Below are positions 17,670 through 26,219 of a stretch of DNA of 64,000 nt, one piece after another; within the stretch, counting starts at the first letter, position 1; the number at the start of each line of letters is the position of its first letter. Under the pieces are notes generated by a model. It saw only the letters and a list, made by a program, of their open reading frames with translations, did not search any database and was not told the DNA's origin. The translations under genes were made by a program, and so were the position numbers. Source of the DNA: an uncultured Prevotella sp. (lineage in GTDB: Bacteria; Bacteroidota; Bacteroidia; Bacteroidales; Bacteroidaceae); assembly GCA_900550365.1 (NCBI GenBank), contig URRR01000004.1:78899-142898 (forward strand), written 5' to 3'.

Positions 17670-18815
17670 TCAATTATTCTTTATCTGAGCGGTATGTGGC
17701 TTACGGCAGGCAGCTGCCCCGCCGCAGCATGCCTCAATGTCCTTTACGAACACCGTGCGCGGGTCGTCATAGAACTTGACGAAGTCATCAGCCGACGGCT
17801 CACCGGGGTACGGAGCGAAGTAATGTCCGGGCTTGTCGTGGGCGTTGCGCCACACGAGCACATAGCTTACGGGGTATTTTGATATTACGGGCAGCAGCGT
17901 CTGCGTCCACCATGTAGAGTCAGGTATTGACTCATATCCGGCCTCAGTCAGAGCCATGGCCACCCGCTTGGCCTTGCTGACCTCTGTAACGACGGCCATG
18001 ATGCGGTCGAGCGAGGCCATATAGTCAGCCTTCGTGCCATACTGATAAGCGTCAACGCCGATAAGGTCGACCACTCCGTCGGCCGGCCAGCGCTCAAGGA
18101 ACGCCGCCGCATCAGCCGGCTCTATGCCGGGTGAATAAGCCCAAAGAAGCTGGTCGGCGCCCTTTTCATGCAGGCGGTTGTAGGTCATCATCCACAGGGC
18201 TTTATACTCACCGGCCGTGCAGAGAGCCTGTCCCCACCAGAACCAGCTGCCTGTATGCTCGTGCCACGGGCGGAAAAGCACGGGCACCTTACGGCCGTCG
18301 GCCGTCTTTATAGAGTTCAGGAAATCAGCCACACGGTCAAGCCAGCCCATGAACTTGTCATGATTCACGCCGCCGGGCAGCACCGAGCGCACCACCGAAG
18401 AGTCTGACACGTCCCACGCGTTCTTGCCCGTGGCGGGATTGTTGGCATGCCAGCTCATCGTAACCATGCCTCCACGCTCATACTGAGCCACGGCCTCGCG
18501 CCTTATCCGGTCAAAGGGTACGCCGTCAAGATTAGCCTCGCGGCCCAGCTCTATGTCGCCGAGGTCGAACGACATCAGGGCTGGATAATCACCGCATACG
18601 CTCTTGACATCGCTGCGCCCCTCGTCGCCTGCCCAACCGATGCCGTACACAGGGTCGTCATGATGGCCGAACATAAACTTTCCTTCACGTGCCACGGTCT
18701 TAAGACAGTCGAGCATTGCCGAAGCCTCCCGTGTCCTGTCTGATTTCTGTGCATGCCCTACCGCCGGAGCGAGCAGGCATAGTCCTAATAACGCAGTTGC
18801 AATTTTCAGGTTCAT
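17670..18815 (-). CDS. GH26 beta-mannanase, exported
   Basis: 381 residues. Signal peptide 1-22 (LLGLCLLAPAVGHA). The GH26 barrel shows GHHDDPVYGIGW, the acid/base glutamate in LFRPWHEHTGSWFWWG (about E186) and the nucleophile in ALTEAGYES (about E291), with YVLVWRNAHDKPGHYFAPYPG closing the groove. Family role: endo- or mannobiose-releasing hydrolysis of beta-1,4-mannan. A short C-terminal tail with a cysteine cluster (EACCGGAAACRK) is unusual for the family and may be a surface-exposed or disordered end. This is the first gene of the leftward mannan operon; the promoter is at 18934-18989. Confidence 0.92.
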   Translation of the reverse strand: MNLKIATALLGLCLLAPAVGHAQKSDRTREASAMLDCLKTVAREGKFMFGHHDDPVYGIGWAGDEGRSDVKSVCGDYPALMSFDLGDIELGREANLDGVPFDRIRREAVAQYERGGMVTMSWHANNPATGKNAWDVSDSSVVRSVLPGGVNHDKFMGWLDRVADFLNSIKTADGRKVPVLFRPWHEHTGSWFWWGQALCTAGEYKALWMMTYNRLHEKGADQLLWAYSPGIEPADAAAFLERWPADGVVDLIGVDAYQYGTKADYMASLDRIMAVVTEVSKAKRVAMALTEAGYESIPDSTWWTQTLLPVISKYPVSYVLVWRNAHDKPGHYFAPYPGEPSADDFVKFYDDPRTVFVKDIEACCGGAAACRKPHTAQIKNN

Positions 18816-18933
18816 AATAAATTGTCAGATATAAATGTTATTACCGTTCAGCGTGCCGCCAGCCAGCCGCACACCGGCCGGTCTGCACGATGTCAGCCGG
18901 CCAAGGTCAAGTTTTCTGCATGATTTCCGGTTG

Positions 18934-18989
18934 CAAAGATACATTCTTAAAAGCTTACCGACAAGTACAATTTTATCACATAATAATAC
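18934..18989 (-). promoter_or_regulatory. Mannan operon promoter with two AraC-type half-sites
   Basis: Minus strand: half-sites GTATTA (first base at 18989) and GTACTT (first base at 18968), 21 bp apart. The -7 box TATCTTTG occupies 18941-18934, exactly 48 and 27 bp after the half-site starts. The leader to the GH26 ATG is about 110 bases. Layout is identical to the GH5 and GH36 promoters. Confidence 0.65.
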
Positions 18990-19148
18990 TTTTCCGCATT
19001 TGCGGGCTTTTTATCTTTTTTTATTGCCGTCGGTCAGGGCTTTGTCCGTATGTCAGTATGTAAGCCGACAAGGCCTGAAGTCTTACATTATGACACAAGT
19101 AAAAACCTCGCCCGGAGCGGACATTCCGGAACGGCGGCAACGCAGAAA

Positions 19149-19330
19149 ACGGTAACTTCCACCGCAAAAGGCCGTCAACGCGGGGCATGAAGACCGTCAA
19201 TGGCCACCCTGTTGACGGTCTTTTACAGCTCAAAACACGGTTTACGGATGAGTAAACGGCCACCTTTCGTGTTGCCATTGACGGCCTTTCGCCCTTCAAA
19301 AGGCCGTCTTTCGCATAACGGAAGGCCGCA
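19149..19330. repeat. GGCCGTC repeat cluster 3 (largest)
   Basis: At least six units such as GCAAAAGGCCGTCAACG, TTGACGGTCTTTTACAG, GTTTACGGATGAGTAAACGG, TTGACGGCCTTTCGCCC and AAAAGGCCGTCTTTCGC in alternating orientation between the GH26 promoter and the AraC terminator. No gene is supported in 18990-19526 apart from this cluster and the terminator. Confidence 0.8.
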
Positions 19331-19396
19331 ATATATTGCACATTCAGGCACCAAACGAAGTAAAAGCACTGGCAGTCAACACCTTACAACTGCACA

Positions 19397-19448
19397 CGAA
19401 AAACTGCGATATTCCGGCCAAAAGAGCGCGTCAGCCGGAATATCGCAG
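19397..19448 (-). terminator. Terminator of AraC regulator gene
   Basis: Perfect 15-bp stem CTGCGATATTCCGGC / GCCGGAATATCGCAG with a 15-base loop; on the minus strand it is followed by TTTTT. It lies about 80 bases past the AraC stop codon. Confidence 0.85.
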
Positions 19449-19526
19449 TATAGAAGCGTCAACGGAAATCAGCATGCAGCCAGAAACGGCATTATGGCAG
19501 CAATCTGACAGCATGGCCGGAGAGCG

Positions 19527-20420
19527 TCAGATAATGATTTTCTTCTTGAAATATGTCTCACGGAACTCCGTAGGCGAGCATTTCTTCTTACGCTTGAAGA
19601 TGCGGTTGAAGTTGGAAAGGTTATTGAAACCGCAGTCATAACATATCTCAGCTACCGACATTGTGGTGTCAACAAGCATGCGGGCGGCATGGCCGAGGCG
19701 TATGTCTATGATATAGTCTGACAGCTTCTTACCCGTGCGCTGCTTGAAGAAACGGCTGAAGGCGGCGGGCGACATGCCGGCCATCTCGGCAAGCTTGCCC
19801 AGATGAACCTCTTCGCGGTAGTGCTGGTTGATGTATTCCTGTATCTTCAGCACACGCCGGCTGTTGGCCTGTACACTGACCTTGGCGAACGAAGACGAGG
19901 ACAGCATGCGGGCCTCATCGGTGAAGAACGACAGCTCGTAGAGCAGCGTAAGAAACTGGGTGACGGCATAAAAGCCTTTCGACTCAGGCAGAGTGTCGAG
20001 CAGGAAGTATATTTTCATGATAGCCTGAATGGGGAAGCAAAGGCCGTTATGCGCCTTGTCGAGCATCGTACGTACACGGTCAAACTGGTTGGTGAGCACA
20101 AGACTGTCAAAAAAATGGGGCGAGAACTGTATCGTTATCTCCCGTATGTCAGGCGACTTGCATTCGCCCTGCTCCCACACATGCTCAAGGTCGGGCGTGG
20201 TTATGAGCACAAGGTCATACTCGCCTACCGGCTCCACCGAGTCGCCTACTATGCGCTGAAGCCCCGAGCCGTGCTCTATGAAGTTAAGCTCGTACTCGGC
20301 ATGGCAGTGTATGGGGTATGTAAATTCGGTCTTGTGGCGGTCAACGATATAGAAACAGTCTTTTTCTGACAGCGGCGTTATCTCTCTAAGGATATGTTGT
20401 TCAGCGGTATTTTTGTTCAT
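19527..20420 (-). CDS. AraC-family transcription activator of the mannan locus
   Basis: 297 residues. The N-terminal cupin-type sensor domain (about 25-110, TYPIHCHAEYELNFIEHGSG) is followed by a helical linker and a C-terminal double helix-turn-helix (about 190-290): LGKLAEMAGMSPAAFSRFFKQRTGK and VAEICYDCGFNNLSNFNRIFKRK. It has no membrane segments, so it senses a cytoplasmic sugar, unlike the hybrid two-component sensors usual in Bacteroides polysaccharide loci. It lies between the mannan operon and the alpha-galactosidase gene and is divergent from the latter. Inference: it binds the 21-bp-spaced half-sites at 6468/6489, 18968/18989 and 20588/20609, with mannobiose or mannosylglucose as likely inducer. 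Confidence 0.85.
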   Translation of the reverse strand: MNKNTAEQHILREITPLSEKDCFYIVDRHKTEFTYPIHCHAEYELNFIEHGSGLQRIVGDSVEPVGEYDLVLITTPDLEHVWEQGECKSPDIREITIQFSPHFFDSLVLTNQFDRVRTMLDKAHNGLCFPIQAIMKIYFLLDTLPESKGFYAVTQFLTLLYELSFFTDEARMLSSSSFAKVSVQANSRRVLKIQEYINQHYREEVHLGKLAEMAGMSPAAFSRFFKQRTGKKLSDYIIDIRLGHAARMLVDTTMSVAEICYDCGFNNLSNFNRIFKRKKKCSPTEFRETYFKKKIII

Positions 20421-20587
20421 AATATAATAAGGTTATAAATTAAGATAATATCATAATACAAAGATAACGGTATTTTTTCAACCGGCGTTATCTTTTCTGA
20501 TAAAAAACGTAAAATATCTGTCACGACACCACCGGCGGCCACCGTAACAGCGCATAATCACCCGTCTGACCGCATTATGCAAGAAAT

Positions 20588-20643
20588 GTACCATTATCAG
20601 GCAAAATAGTACCGCTGATTATGCCATATATTGCTTAACTTTG
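20588..20643 (+). promoter_or_regulatory. GH36 promoter with two AraC-type half-sites
   Basis: Half-sites GTACCA (20588) and GTACCG (20609) are 21 bp apart, followed by the -7 box TTAACTTTG (core TAACTTTG, 20636-20643). Spacing to the -7 box is 48 and 27 bp, as in the GH5 and GH26 promoters. Confidence 0.65.
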
Positions 20644-20680
20644 CAACCGGAAAGAATAATCTGAAAACTATAAGACTAAC

Positions 20681-22885
20681 ATGAACAGCAAAAGAATCAT
20701 CTGTATGCTTGCCGGCGCAATGGCACTCGGCGGCAGCGCAATGGCCGAGCAGGTGACAGTGTCGACACCCTCGACGGCACTGGTACTCGACGCCACGGAG
20801 GGCGAAGAACTGAAACAACTGTATTACGGCGACAGGCTATCGGCAGCCGACCTGGCCGCACTGAACGACGCCGGCGGTAACCGGTACGCCGCATATCCCG
20901 TGTACGGAACGATATGCCAGGGCGAGACCGCACTGGCCGTGAAGCATGCTGACGGCAACATGTCTCTGGAAATGGCCGTTGAGAAGGTTACCACAACAAC
21001 TGAAGGCAACGCCACGATAACACGTGTGAGCATGAAGGACAAGGTGTATCCCTTCTACGTTGACGTGTGCTACAAGACTTATAAAGACGCTGACGTCATA
21101 GAGACATGGACTGAGATACGTCACGACGAGAAGGGTACGGTAGTGCTTAACCAGTTTGCCTCGGGCTATCTGCCCATACGCCGCGGCACGGTATGGCTCT
21201 CTTCGCTCTACGGAGCATGGGCCAACGAGGCACAGGTGGCACAGGAACCGCTCGAGCCGGGCATGAAGGTGATAAAGAATAAGGACGGCATACGCAACTC
21301 TCACACGGCTCACGCCGAAGTGATGTTCTCTCTTGACGGCCGCCCTCAGGAGAACACGGGAGCCACGATAGGCGCGGCCTTGTGTTACGGAGGCAACTAT
21401 AAGCTGCGCATCGACACTGACGAGAGTGAGTATCACCACTTCTTCGCCGGCATTAACGAGGAAAACTCGATGTATAATCTGCAGCGCGGCGAGGTGTTCG
21501 CGACGCCGGCTCTCGCACTGACTTACAGTCGCGAAGGCCTCAGCGGAGCCAGCCGTAACTTCCACCGGTGGGGACGTAAGTACCGCCTGATGCACGGCGA
21601 CAAGGAGCGCATGATACTGCTTAACAGCTGGGAGGGCGTCTACTTCAACATCAACCAGGAGGGCATGGACCAGATGATGGCCGACATCGCCTCAATGGGC
21701 GGCGAGCTTTTCGTCATGGACGACGGCTGGTTCGGCGGCAAGTATCAGCGTAACAGTGACAATTCGTCGCTCGGCGACTGGACCGTTGACCGCCGCAAGC
21801 TGCCCGAAGGAATAGAAGGTCTGCTGAGAGACGCCAAGAAGAACGGCGTGAAATTCGGCATATGGATAGAACCGGAGGCCACCAACACGACGAGCGAACT
21901 GTACGAGAAGCATCCCGAATGGATTGTGAACGCACCGAAACGCGAGCCTGCAACAGGCCGCGGAGGCACTCAACTGATGCTTGATCTGGGCAATCCCGAT
22001 GTGCAGGACTTCGTGTTCGGCATCATAGACAACCTTATGACTAAGTATCCTGAGATAGCTTACATCAAGTGGGACGCCAACATGGGCATACAGAGCGCCG
22101 GCTCTACATATCTTACGAAGGACAACCAGAGCCACCTGTACATCAACTATCACCGCGGATTCGAGAGTGTCTGCCAGCGTATCAGGGCAAAATATCCTGA
22201 CCTGATAATACAGGCCTGCGCCAGCGGAGGCGCCCGCGCCAACTGGGGTGTGCTGCCTTACTTTGACGAGTTCTGGGTGAGCGACAACACCGACGCCCTG
22301 CAACGCATCTACATGCAGTGGGGCACATCATACTTCTTCCCGGCTATCGCCATGGCATCGCACATCAGCTCGAAGCCTAACCACCAGACATTCCGCACCA
22401 CTCCGATAAAATACCGCATCGACGTGGCCATGAGCGGACGCCTCGGAATGGAGATACAGCCTAAGAATATGACCGAAGAGGAGAAGGCTCTGTGCAAGAA
22501 GGCCATTGCCGAATATAAGGAGATAAGGCCCGTTGTGCAGTTCGGCGACATCTACCGCCTTATCTCTCCTTACGACAAACTGGGGGTAGCGTCACTGATG
22601 TACACGTCTGAGGACAAGAACAAGGCCGTGTTCTACTGGTGGAAGACCGAGACTTTCGTCAACCAGCACCTGCCACGCGTAAAGATGGCCGGCCTCGACC
22701 GCTCGAAAACTTACCGCGTGCACGAGCTTGACCGCATAGACAACAATCCGCTGAAATTCGAGGGCAAGACGTTCACAGGCGCCTTCCTGATGGACACCGG
22801 ACTGGAAATCCCCTACACTCACGACGTTGACTACAACAAGCTGAACGACTACGCCAGCCGCGTGCTGTACCTTGAGGCCATGTAA
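20681..22885 (+). CDS. GH36 alpha-galactosidase, exported
   Basis: 734 residues, the usual length of GH36 alpha-galactosidases. Signal peptide 1-22 (LAGAMALGGSAMA). An N-terminal beta-supersandwich (about 25-300) precedes the barrel: SWEGVYFNINQEGM, VMDDGWFGGKYQRNSDNSSL, the nucleophile aspartate in YIKWDANMG (D465), the loop QACASGGARANWG and the acid/base aspartate in WVSDNTDAL (D535). Family role: removing alpha-1,6-galactosyl side chains, here from galactomannan or its oligosaccharides so that mannanases and the epimerase can act. Single-gene unit, divergent from the AraC gene. Confidence 0.93.
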   Translation: MNSKRIICMLAGAMALGGSAMAEQVTVSTPSTALVLDATEGEELKQLYYGDRLSAADLAALNDAGGNRYAAYPVYGTICQGETALAVKHADGNMSLEMAVEKVTTTTEGNATITRVSMKDKVYPFYVDVCYKTYKDADVIETWTEIRHDEKGTVVLNQFASGYLPIRRGTVWLSSLYGAWANEAQVAQEPLEPGMKVIKNKDGIRNSHTAHAEVMFSLDGRPQENTGATIGAALCYGGNYKLRIDTDESEYHHFFAGINEENSMYNLQRGEVFATPALALTYSREGLSGASRNFHRWGRKYRLMHGDKERMILLNSWEGVYFNINQEGMDQMMADIASMGGELFVMDDGWFGGKYQRNSDNSSLGDWTVDRRKLPEGIEGLLRDAKKNGVKFGIWIEPEATNTTSELYEKHPEWIVNAPKREPATGRGGTQLMLDLGNPDVQDFVFGIIDNLMTKYPEIAYIKWDANMGIQSAGSTYLTKDNQSHLYINYHRGFESVCQRIRAKYPDLIIQACASGGARANWGVLPYFDEFWVSDNTDALQRIYMQWGTSYFFPAIAMASHISSKPNHQTFRTTPIKYRIDVAMSGRLGMEIQPKNMTEEEKALCKKAIAEYKEIRPVVQFGDIYRLISPYDKLGVASLMYTSEDKNKAVFYWWKTETFVNQHLPRVKMAGLDRSKTYRVHELDRIDNNPLKFEGKTFTGAFLMDTGLEIPYTHDVDYNKLNDYASRVLYLEAM

Positions 22886-22915
22886 ACGAATCTTACATAA
22901 ACACAAAACATTCAA

Positions 22916-22954
22916 CACCCCGCAAGACATCCGGCAAATATGTCTTGCGGGGTT
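22916..22954 (+). terminator. Hairpin after alpha-galactosidase gene
   Basis: ACCCCGCAAGACAT pairs with ATGTCTTGCGGGGTT around a 9-base loop. The downstream T-run is weak, so termination is likely but not certain. Confidence 0.65.
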
Positions 22955-23014
22955 AACATTGTTATGAGATAAACGCACCTGAGTCCGGTGCGAAATCTCT
23001 TGTTTAAAGACAAT

Positions 23015-23080
23015 CAGTGAAACCGTTACAAATCTCCGTGAAATCGTTACGTGCTTTCACGTTCTATATGATTATTTTTG
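23015..23080 (+). promoter_or_regulatory. Redox operon promoter A with 21-bp direct repeat
   Basis: CAGTGAAACCGTTACA (23015) and CCGTGAAATCGTTACG (23036) are direct repeats spaced 21 bp; the -7 box TATTTTTG is at 23073-23080. The GTTAC cores begin 48 and 27 bp before the -7 box. Related repeats precede the genes at 25511, 33579 and 50846. Confidence 0.7.
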
Positions 23081-23102
23081 CGTTCGAACAAGAAGTGATG
23101 TC

Positions 23103-24104
23103 ATGAATAAGAACGGAAAAATAAACAGAAGGGATTTTATAAAGACTTCCGTTGCAACGGGAGGGGCATTTCTCGTTTCAACGGCAATTCCGGGACAGGC
23201 CAAAAATCTATATCAACAGCAGGAGGACAGCCGCTTTATTGACAACGGACTGCTGAAAGGAGTGTGCGACATTCATTTACATTGCCGCCCTGACTCTCGG
23301 GAACGTTCGGTAGATGAATACGGCTTTACGCGTGATGCTATGGCTGCGGGATACCGTGCGATAATGTTCAAGTCTAATGATTTCAGTTGCCATGACCGTG
23401 CATATATCATTCGCCAGGCATTGCCGGGTGCGGAATGTTTCGGAAGTTTCTGCATGAACCGCGTACACGGAGACAAGGTAAATCCGTTTGCCGCAAGGAA
23501 AGCGGTTGAGACAAGCGGTGGCCTGTGCCGTTGCATTTGGATGCCGACACTGGATGCCGATTTCCAATATAGGAGCGAAGGGCGCAATGAGAAAGGCATT
23601 CCCGTATTGGATAGCGACGGAAAGGTTTTGCCTGAAGTAATAAAGGTAATGGAGATATGTGCCGAAGCTGACATTATATTTGCTACGGGGCATTCTTCAC
23701 CGGATGAAAGCATCACACTGGTCCGCAAAGCACATGAAGTCGGTGTAAAACGTATTGTCGTCACTCATGCCAATTCGTACATATGGACAATGACTGCAGA
23801 TCAAATCAAAAAATGTATTGACCTCGGTGCATACATAGAATATTGTTATCTGCCTTGTCTTTGGGGAGAAGGAACCAAGATGCCGCAATATGAGCGCCAA
23901 AGCATAGACACATTTACATCATTCGTCCGCATTGACCCTGCACGGAGTTTCATTTCTACAGATTTAGGACAGGCTGTAATGCCACATCCTATCGAGGGCA
24001 TGAAAGACTGCATCGTGAAACTGCAGGCAGCAGGCATCTCTCAAAGAGACATTGACTTACTGGTGCGGAGTAATCCGGCCTGGCTTATAGGTTTAGATAA
24101 ATAA
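23103..24104 (+). CDS. DUF6282-type amidohydrolase-fold protein with Tat signal
   Basis: 333 residues. The start KINRRDFIKTSVATGGAFLV is a twin-arginine export signal. The body looks like a TIM-barrel metal hydrolase: DIHLHCRPDSRER near residue 58 is a His-x-His metal motif, TGHSSPDESITLVRKAHEVG and VVTHANSYIWTM supply further histidines, and FISTDLGQAVMPHP the C-terminal aspartate. I recall this architecture as DUF6282; no substrate is known to me. It heads a two-gene unit (the AKR follows after 6 bases) behind an AraC-type promoter and is in the middle of redox genes. Confidence 0.75.
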   Translation: MNKNGKINRRDFIKTSVATGGAFLVSTAIPGQAKNLYQQQEDSRFIDNGLLKGVCDIHLHCRPDSRERSVDEYGFTRDAMAAGYRAIMFKSNDFSCHDRAYIIRQALPGAECFGSFCMNRVHGDKVNPFAARKAVETSGGLCRCIWMPTLDADFQYRSEGRNEKGIPVLDSDGKVLPEVIKVMEICAEADIIFATGHSSPDESITLVRKAHEVGVKRIVVTHANSYIWTMTADQIKKCIDLGAYIEYCYLPCLWGEGTKMPQYERQSIDTFTSFVRIDPARSFISTDLGQAVMPHPIEGMKDCIVKLQAAGISQRDIDLLVRSNPAWLIGLDK

Positions 24105-24110
24105 AAATAT

Positions 24111-25400
24111 ATGGACAGACGTGACTTTATCAAGAGCGGGCTGCTTGCCGCCACAGTAGGAGCAATGGCCGGCCCGAAAGCTATTGCGAAGGAAGCTGAG
24201 AAACAAGCGGTGAAAGAACAATTATCGAAAGACATCCTCAATTATAATCCGCAGATGCAATACCGACCCATGGAACGCACGGGAGTGAATGTGTCGGCAT
24301 TGGGATTCGGCATGTTGCGCCTGCCGATGAAAAACGGGCACGTGGACTTCGACCAGACCACACCTATGGTACACCGTGCCATTGAAGGAGGCGTAAACTA
24401 CATTGACACGGGACGTGTATATATGGGTGGCGAAAGCGAACAGGCTGTAGGGAAAGCTCTTGCCGGAGGCTGGCGCGACCGTGTGTATGTCACGTCTAAG
24501 ATGCCGTGGTGGGAAATGCAAAGCGCTGACGACTTCGAGAAGTTCTTTGACCGGTCACGCCGCGCCATCGGCACAGACGTGATAGACTTCTACCACATCC
24601 ACATGATTATGCACCGGGCGTGGAAAGACTATGTACTGCCGTACAGGCTCATTGAAAAGATGGAGAATCTGAAGGCACAAGGCAAGATACGCTTTATGGG
24701 ATTTTCGTTCCATGACAGCCTGCAACTGTTCAAGAAGGTGGTGGAATTTACGCCGGCATGGGACTTCTGTCTGATTCAGCACAACTATCTGGATTATGAA
24801 TACGAGGCAGGCGTACTCGGACCGAAGTATGCCGCGGCCAACGGTATGGGGCTGGCAGTGATGAAGCCCGTACGCACCGGATTTCTTGCCAACCTGCCGC
24901 AGACGATGCGCGAGGCACTTGCCTCTACCGGCATTCATAAGCCCGATGCTGAATGGGCATTGGATTATCTGTGGGACATACCAGAAGTTAGCGTGGCAGT
25001 CAGCGGCATGGGCAGCATGGCGGATGTTGAAGCCAACCTGAAGTATGCCGCCAAAGCCCGTCCGAATATGCTTACCCCTGCTGAGCGTGAGGCCTTGGGC
25101 GCGGCCATATACGCTTACCGCCATGCACCTGGACACATTGACTGCACTGGCTGCTACCAGTGCATACCCTGTCCGCACAACGTCGCCATCGGCTACATCT
25201 TTGCCTATGTGTACAACAACTACATCCTGCACAAGAACAAACAGCGGGCTTGGGCCGATTACACCGTATCGATGTCGCCCGTCCAGCGTGGCGACCCCGC
25301 GTCGTCGTGCGTAGGTTGCGGAGAGTGCCTTGCCAAGTGCCCGCAGCATCTGGACATACCGAATCTGCTGGCAAAAGTGAAGGAAACTATGGGTAAATGA
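24111..25400 (+). CDS. Aldo-keto reductase with C-terminal 2x[4Fe-4S] domain, Tat signal
   Basis: 429 residues. The N-terminus MDRRDFIKSGLLAATVGAM is a second consecutive Tat signal, so this enzyme is probably folded with cofactors before export. The AKR barrel (about 45-330) contains ALGFGMLRLP, NYIDTGRVYMGGESE with the catalytic aspartate/tyrosine, and FYHIHMIMH. The C-terminus carries ferredoxin-like cysteines CTGCYQCIPCP and CVGCGECLAKCPQHLDIP, each able to hold an iron-sulphur cluster. Family role: carbonyl/quinone reduction, with electrons possibly passed through the clusters rather than only from NAD(P)H. Partner of the preceding hydrolase-fold gene. Confidence 0.85.
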   Translation: MDRRDFIKSGLLAATVGAMAGPKAIAKEAEKQAVKEQLSKDILNYNPQMQYRPMERTGVNVSALGFGMLRLPMKNGHVDFDQTTPMVHRAIEGGVNYIDTGRVYMGGESEQAVGKALAGGWRDRVYVTSKMPWWEMQSADDFEKFFDRSRRAIGTDVIDFYHIHMIMHRAWKDYVLPYRLIEKMENLKAQGKIRFMGFSFHDSLQLFKKVVEFTPAWDFCLIQHNYLDYEYEAGVLGPKYAAANGMGLAVMKPVRTGFLANLPQTMREALASTGIHKPDAEWALDYLWDIPEVSVAVSGMGSMADVEANLKYAAKARPNMLTPAEREALGAAIYAYRHAPGHIDCTGCYQCIPCPHNVAIGYIFAYVYNNYILHKNKQRAWADYTVSMSPVQRGDPASSCVGCGECLAKCPQHLDIPNLLAKVKETMGK

Positions 25401-25406
25401 CACATT

Positions 25407-25472
25407 CAGTAAAATTGTTACAAATACAGAGAATCCGGCTATACCGCCAAACGTCAAGTCACCGTATCTTTG
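25407..25472 (+). promoter_or_regulatory. Redox operon promoter B with AraC-type half-sites
   Basis: A clear first repeat CAGTAAAATTGTTACA (25407) and a weak second one 21 bp on (25428) precede the -7 box TATCTTTG at 25465-25472. The core of the first repeat is 48 bp before the -7 box, as in promoter A. It sits only a few bases after the AKR stop codon. Confidence 0.55.
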
Positions 25473-25510
25473 CGGCATCAGAATAATCAATAAACAAAAG
25501 GAAAAGAAGT

Positions 25511-26191
25511 ATGAAAAAGTTATTTTTAATTCCATGGATGTTGCTGGCAATCCTTGTTTCCATAACTGCGTGCAGTGAAGACGAGCCGCTGGCTGACGGA
25601 CAGGAACAGACCGTGCCAGGAGGAAATGAGGAAGGCGGAAGCGATGAAGGTAATGACGAAAACGAGCCGGGCGGCAATGAAGACGGGGCCGATGGCCGTT
25701 ACCTCGTTGTCTATTGTTCACGTACAGGCAACACGGAACGCATGGCACAGACCATCTGGTCTACTTTGAATTGTGACATGATAGCCGTAGAACCGGAAAC
25801 TCCTTACGATGAAGATTACAACGCGATGCTTGACCGTGCACAGGCCGAGCTGGACGCAATCGGGCAAGGCAATTATCCGGCAATCACCACCTCTGTGGAA
25901 AGCCTTGAAGATTATGACATCGTGTTTGTGGGTTATCCGATATGGTTCGGCCATATGGCTACACCAATGCAGACTTTCCTTCACAGTCATGCAAGCCTGC
26001 TGTCAGGAAAGCGGATTGCCTTATTCGCAAGCAGCGGAAGCAGCGGAATAAGCACATCTGAACGGGATGCGGCCTCGCTTGTACCCGATGCCGTGTTCGA
26101 AGAATCCCTGTTGCTTACGTCCGGCACATTAAGTAATATGGGTACACGTATTCCTGCATGGCTGGAACAGCTCGGCATAACACACGATTAA
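25511..26191 (+). CDS. Flavodoxin-domain lipoprotein
   Basis: 226 residues. A lipoprotein signal (about 1-21, ending SITACSED) anchors it to a membrane outside the cytoplasm. Residues 24-62 are a low-complexity acidic linker (GGNEEGGSDEGNDENEPGG). The flavodoxin domain (about 65-225) shows VVYCSRTGNTERMAQ, the FMN phosphate loop, then VFVGYPIWFGHMATPMQTFLHS and FASSGSSGISTSERD. Family role: one- or two-electron carrier or NAD(P)H-quinone-type reductase with FMN. It may be the electron partner of the exported Fe-S aldo-keto reductase. Followed after 28 bases by the amidohydrolase gene. Confidence 0.85.
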   Translation: MKKLFLIPWMLLAILVSITACSEDEPLADGQEQTVPGGNEEGGSDEGNDENEPGGNEDGADGRYLVVYCSRTGNTERMAQTIWSTLNCDMIAVEPETPYDEDYNAMLDRAQAELDAIGQGNYPAITTSVESLEDYDIVFVGYPIWFGHMATPMQTFLHSHASLLSGKRIALFASSGSSGISTSERDAASLVPDAVFEESLLLTSGTLSNMGTRIPAWLEQLGITHD

Positions 26192-26219
26192 CGAGAATAA
26201 GAAATAGCGGATAGAGATA

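Noticed and set aside
19149..19330. CRISPR-like array (regular short repeats with spacers)
   Set aside because: Units are degenerate, switch orientation, and spacers are only about 5-8 bases; no cas genes are present. Classed as the GGCCGTC repeat family.
24555..25748. 397-codon minus-strand frame across the AKR and flavodoxin genes
   Set aside because: It covers two clear plus-strand genes with catalytic motifs and an intergenic promoter; the translated product resembles no family.
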